Positions 6,108 through 7,302 of a DNA stretch of 7,302 nt are shown one piece after another. The stretch is from positions 1-7,302 of the forward strand of contig JAWLFI010000131.1 in assembly GCA_041685645.1 (NCBI GenBank). Direction: 5' to 3'. The notes under the pieces were generated by a model. The model did no database searches, had not been told where the DNA came from, and saw nothing but the letters and a program-made list of their open reading frames with translations. The position numbers were made by a program, and so were the translations under genes. The DNA is from JAWLFI01 sp041685645 (lineage in GTDB: Bacteria; Bacteroidota; Bacteroidia; Chitinophagales; Saprospiraceae). Numbering within the stretch: the stretch's first letter is position 1; each line of letters begins with the position of its first letter.

Positions 6108-6153
6108 TGGAGGCATCAAAAAAAAGTCCAGGTTCATAAAACTACTGCCTCCA
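6108..6153 (+). promoter_or_regulatory. Inverted repeat upstream of the OsmC-serine acetyltransferase operon
   Basis: TGGAGGC at 6108-6114 is repeated exactly inverted as GCCTCCA at 6147-6153. The arms are seven bases with a 32-base A-rich interior, and the right arm is followed by TTTTTG. It ends 31 bases before the OsmC ATG. It could be an attenuator-like hairpin in the operon leader or a dyad operator for a redox or sulfur regulator. The long loop makes the hairpin only moderately stable, and chance is possible. Confidence 0.3.
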
Positions 6154-6184
6154 TTTTTGTTTATTGTTTGTATATCAAAACACA

Positions 6185-6613
6185 ATGCGCGTGGAAGTCC
6201 ATATTGAGAGAAAAAATGATGCTGTATTATTTGAAATAACGAACGCCAATGAGGCGAAGATCCACGTTGATGGTCCTGAGAATATTGGGGGTGAAAACTT
6301 AGGCCATCGCCCTATGGAACTCATCTTATCTGCCCTGGCCACCTGCGGCGCTTTCGAAGTAGTTGAAATCCTCAAGAAGCAAAGGCAATTGTTAGAGGAA
6401 ATGAGCGTCAAAGTGATCGGCCATAGAGCAGAAGGTGCTGCGGCAAGACCTTTTACACATATCGATATGCAATTTTATCTCACGGGTACAATAAAAAGAA
6501 AGAAAGCTGAGCGAGCACTGGATTTAGCAATGGATAAATATTGTTCTGTCAAGGCTTCTTTACATCCTGATATCAAGGTGACTTATCATATTACAATTAA
6601 TGGCGAATCATGA
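6185..6613 (+). CDS. OsmC family protein (thiol peroxidase-like)
   Basis: 142 codons from ATG 6185. A TTG seven codons upstream (6164) is in frame, but the ATG start matches the usual N-terminus of this subfamily, whose domain begins at once. The Ohr/OsmC fold is marked by IGGENLGHRPMELILSALATC (34-54), a long central helix (VVEILKKQRQ), and MDKYCSVKASL. C54 and C120 correspond to the two reactive cysteines of OsmC/Ohr proteins, which reduce organic hydroperoxides or related substrates in the cytoplasm with thiol turnover. The sequence resembles the YhfA-like OsmC branch rather than Ohr: the second cysteine sits in KYCSV, not a VCP motif. The stop TGA overlaps the ATG of the serine acetyltransferase gene (ATGA), so the two are translationally coupled, tying this protein to cysteine supply or thiol metabolism. 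Its actual substrate is unknown. Confidence 0.92.
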   Translation: MRVEVHIERKNDAVLFEITNANEAKIHVDGPENIGGENLGHRPMELILSALATCGAFEVVEILKKQRQLLEEMSVKVIGHRAEGAAARPFTHIDMQFYLTGTIKRKKAERALDLAMDKYCSVKASLHPDIKVTYHITINGES

Positions 6614-7302
6614 ATCGAGTTTACAGAAAGCAGTTGTATGACGCTTTTACAACAGCTGCAAAGTGCGTATCTATATCTACTGTGGGAGATTGGTTTGACT
6701 GTTTGCTCAGCATCCTTTTTCCCGTATCCATAGAGCTCGAATTTGAAAATGAGGAAGACTTTAATGAGTACATGGAGGCGTTAGAATCTCGGCTGATTTC
6801 GATCTTAGATTGTAGCGTCGAAGAGACGGAGCTGTATCCACCGGATATCTGCAATGCGCTTTTTGAAGAATTGCCAAATATCCAGAAGAAGTTGGATAAA
6901 GATATCGATGCCATTTATCTCGGTGATCCTGCGGCAAAGAGCAGGGCAGAGGTGATGCGTTGTTATCCCGGAGTCTATGCCATTGCGGCGTATAGGATTG
7001 CACATTTTTTTTATCAATTAGGCGTGCCGATGATTCCCAGAATGATTACTGAGAGCGCACATAGCAGGACGGGTATTGATATTCATCCGAGAGCAAAAAT
7101 CGGAGATCACTTTTTTATTGATCACGGTACCGGTGTAGTGATTGGAGCAACGGCTGTCATTGGTTCTCATGTGAAGATTTACCAGGGCGTTACACTGGGT
7201 GGTCTGAGCGTTAAGAAGGAAGAAGCAGATAAAAAAAGACATCCCACCATAGAAGATTACGTAGTGATTTATGCAGGCGCTACCATATTGGGAGGCGATA
7301 CC
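6610..7302 (+). CDS. cysE: Serine O-acetyltransferase, partial (runs off the right edge)
   Basis: 231 codons are present, open to the last base. The enzyme makes O-acetylserine from serine and acetyl-CoA, the committed step of cysteine synthesis. The N-terminal ~130 residues are helical (with DPAAKSRAEVMRCYPGVYAI, the usual family lead-in), followed by YRIAHFFYQLG and a left-handed beta-helix of hexapeptide repeats: GIDIHPRAKIGDHFFIDHG, GVVIGATAVIG, VKIYQGVTLGG, VVIYAGATILGGDT. Catalytic D157 and H172 are spaced exactly as E. coli CysE D143 and H158, and the RHP at 210-212 matches R192/H193, so the active site is complete. The loop before RHP has a short charged insertion (KKEEADKK) relative to E. 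coli. Roughly the last 30-45 residues, including the tail that usually binds cysteine synthase and sets feedback inhibition, lie outside the window. Its start overlaps the OsmC stop; a cysteine synthase gene downstream would be typical. Confidence 0.93.
   Translation, partial: MNRVYRKQLYDAFTTAAKCVSISTVGDWFDCLLSILFPVSIELEFENEEDFNEYMEALESRLISILDCSVEETELYPPDICNALFEELPNIQKKLDKDIDAIYLGDPAAKSRAEVMRCYPGVYAIAAYRIAHFFYQLGVPMIPRMITESAHSRTGIDIHPRAKIGDHFFIDHGTGVVIGATAVIGSHVKIYQGVTLGGLSVKKEEADKKRHPTIEDYVVIYAGATILGGDT

Noticed and set aside
6164..6184. TTG start seven codons upstream for the OsmC-family gene
   Set aside because: The family's first strand begins right at the ATG at 6185, and the extra residues fall in promoter-like AT-rich sequence.
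6621..7242. Four minus-strand ORFs within the right end
   Set aside because: All are antisense to the serine acetyltransferase reading frame, which has an intact catalytic site and family signature.

Overview
The window looks like a chromosomal segment of a Bacteroidota (Bacteroidetes) bacterium, probably from a Cytophagia/Saprospiria-like or flavobacterial lineage. The evidence is a C-terminal fragment of the Bacteroidota-type LptD, a secreted M43 metalloprotease ending in a type IX secretion sorting domain, a glycine/ornithine-type aminolipid gene pair, A-rich leaders with weak Shine-Dalgarno signals, and one good match to the Bacteroidota -7 element TAnnTTTG. Base composition is moderate and fairly even. 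I see no rRNA, tRNA, CRISPR array, phage gene or transposase.

Layout. A truncated plus-strand LptD gene (2-325) converges on a long minus-strand block. In transcription order that block contains: an OlsB/GlsB-type N-acyltransferase (5946-5188) with a PlsC/GlsA-type O-acyltransferase two bases behind it (5185-4382); a compact structured element (4142-4262) in the leader of inorganic pyrophosphatase (4091-3531); an ECF sigma factor with a TTG start (3448-2894), overlapping by 4 bases a small single-pass membrane protein that may be its anti-sigma factor (2897-2586); a coiled-coil OmpA-type lipoprotein (2506-1517); and, 7 bases behind it, the secreted metalloprotease (1509-331). Divergent from the aminolipid pair, on the plus strand, are an OsmC-family protein (6185-6613) and, overlapping it by 4 bases, a serine O-acetyltransferase that runs off the right edge (6610-7302).

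How the genes fit together. Much of the window concerns the cell envelope: LPS export, aminolipid synthesis, peptidoglycan anchoring, a secreted protease and an envelope-style sigma/regulator pair. The OsmC/serine acetyltransferase pair points to thiol, peroxide and cysteine metabolism. Pyrophosphatase is housekeeping. No gap exceeds 300 bases. The largest (4092-4381) holds the structured element plus about 120 bases (4263-4381) in which I see only one doubtful 23-codon ORF. The next largest (5947-6184) is a divergent promoter region.

No obvious new multi-gene system is present. The most interesting item is the structured element 4142-4262: nested inverted repeats that close one another and whose folding favours the minus-strand RNA. 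It is probably a dispersed repeat or a non-coding/leader RNA. The second is a cysteine cluster that replaces a usually acidic C-terminal motif in the OlsB/GlsB homologue.
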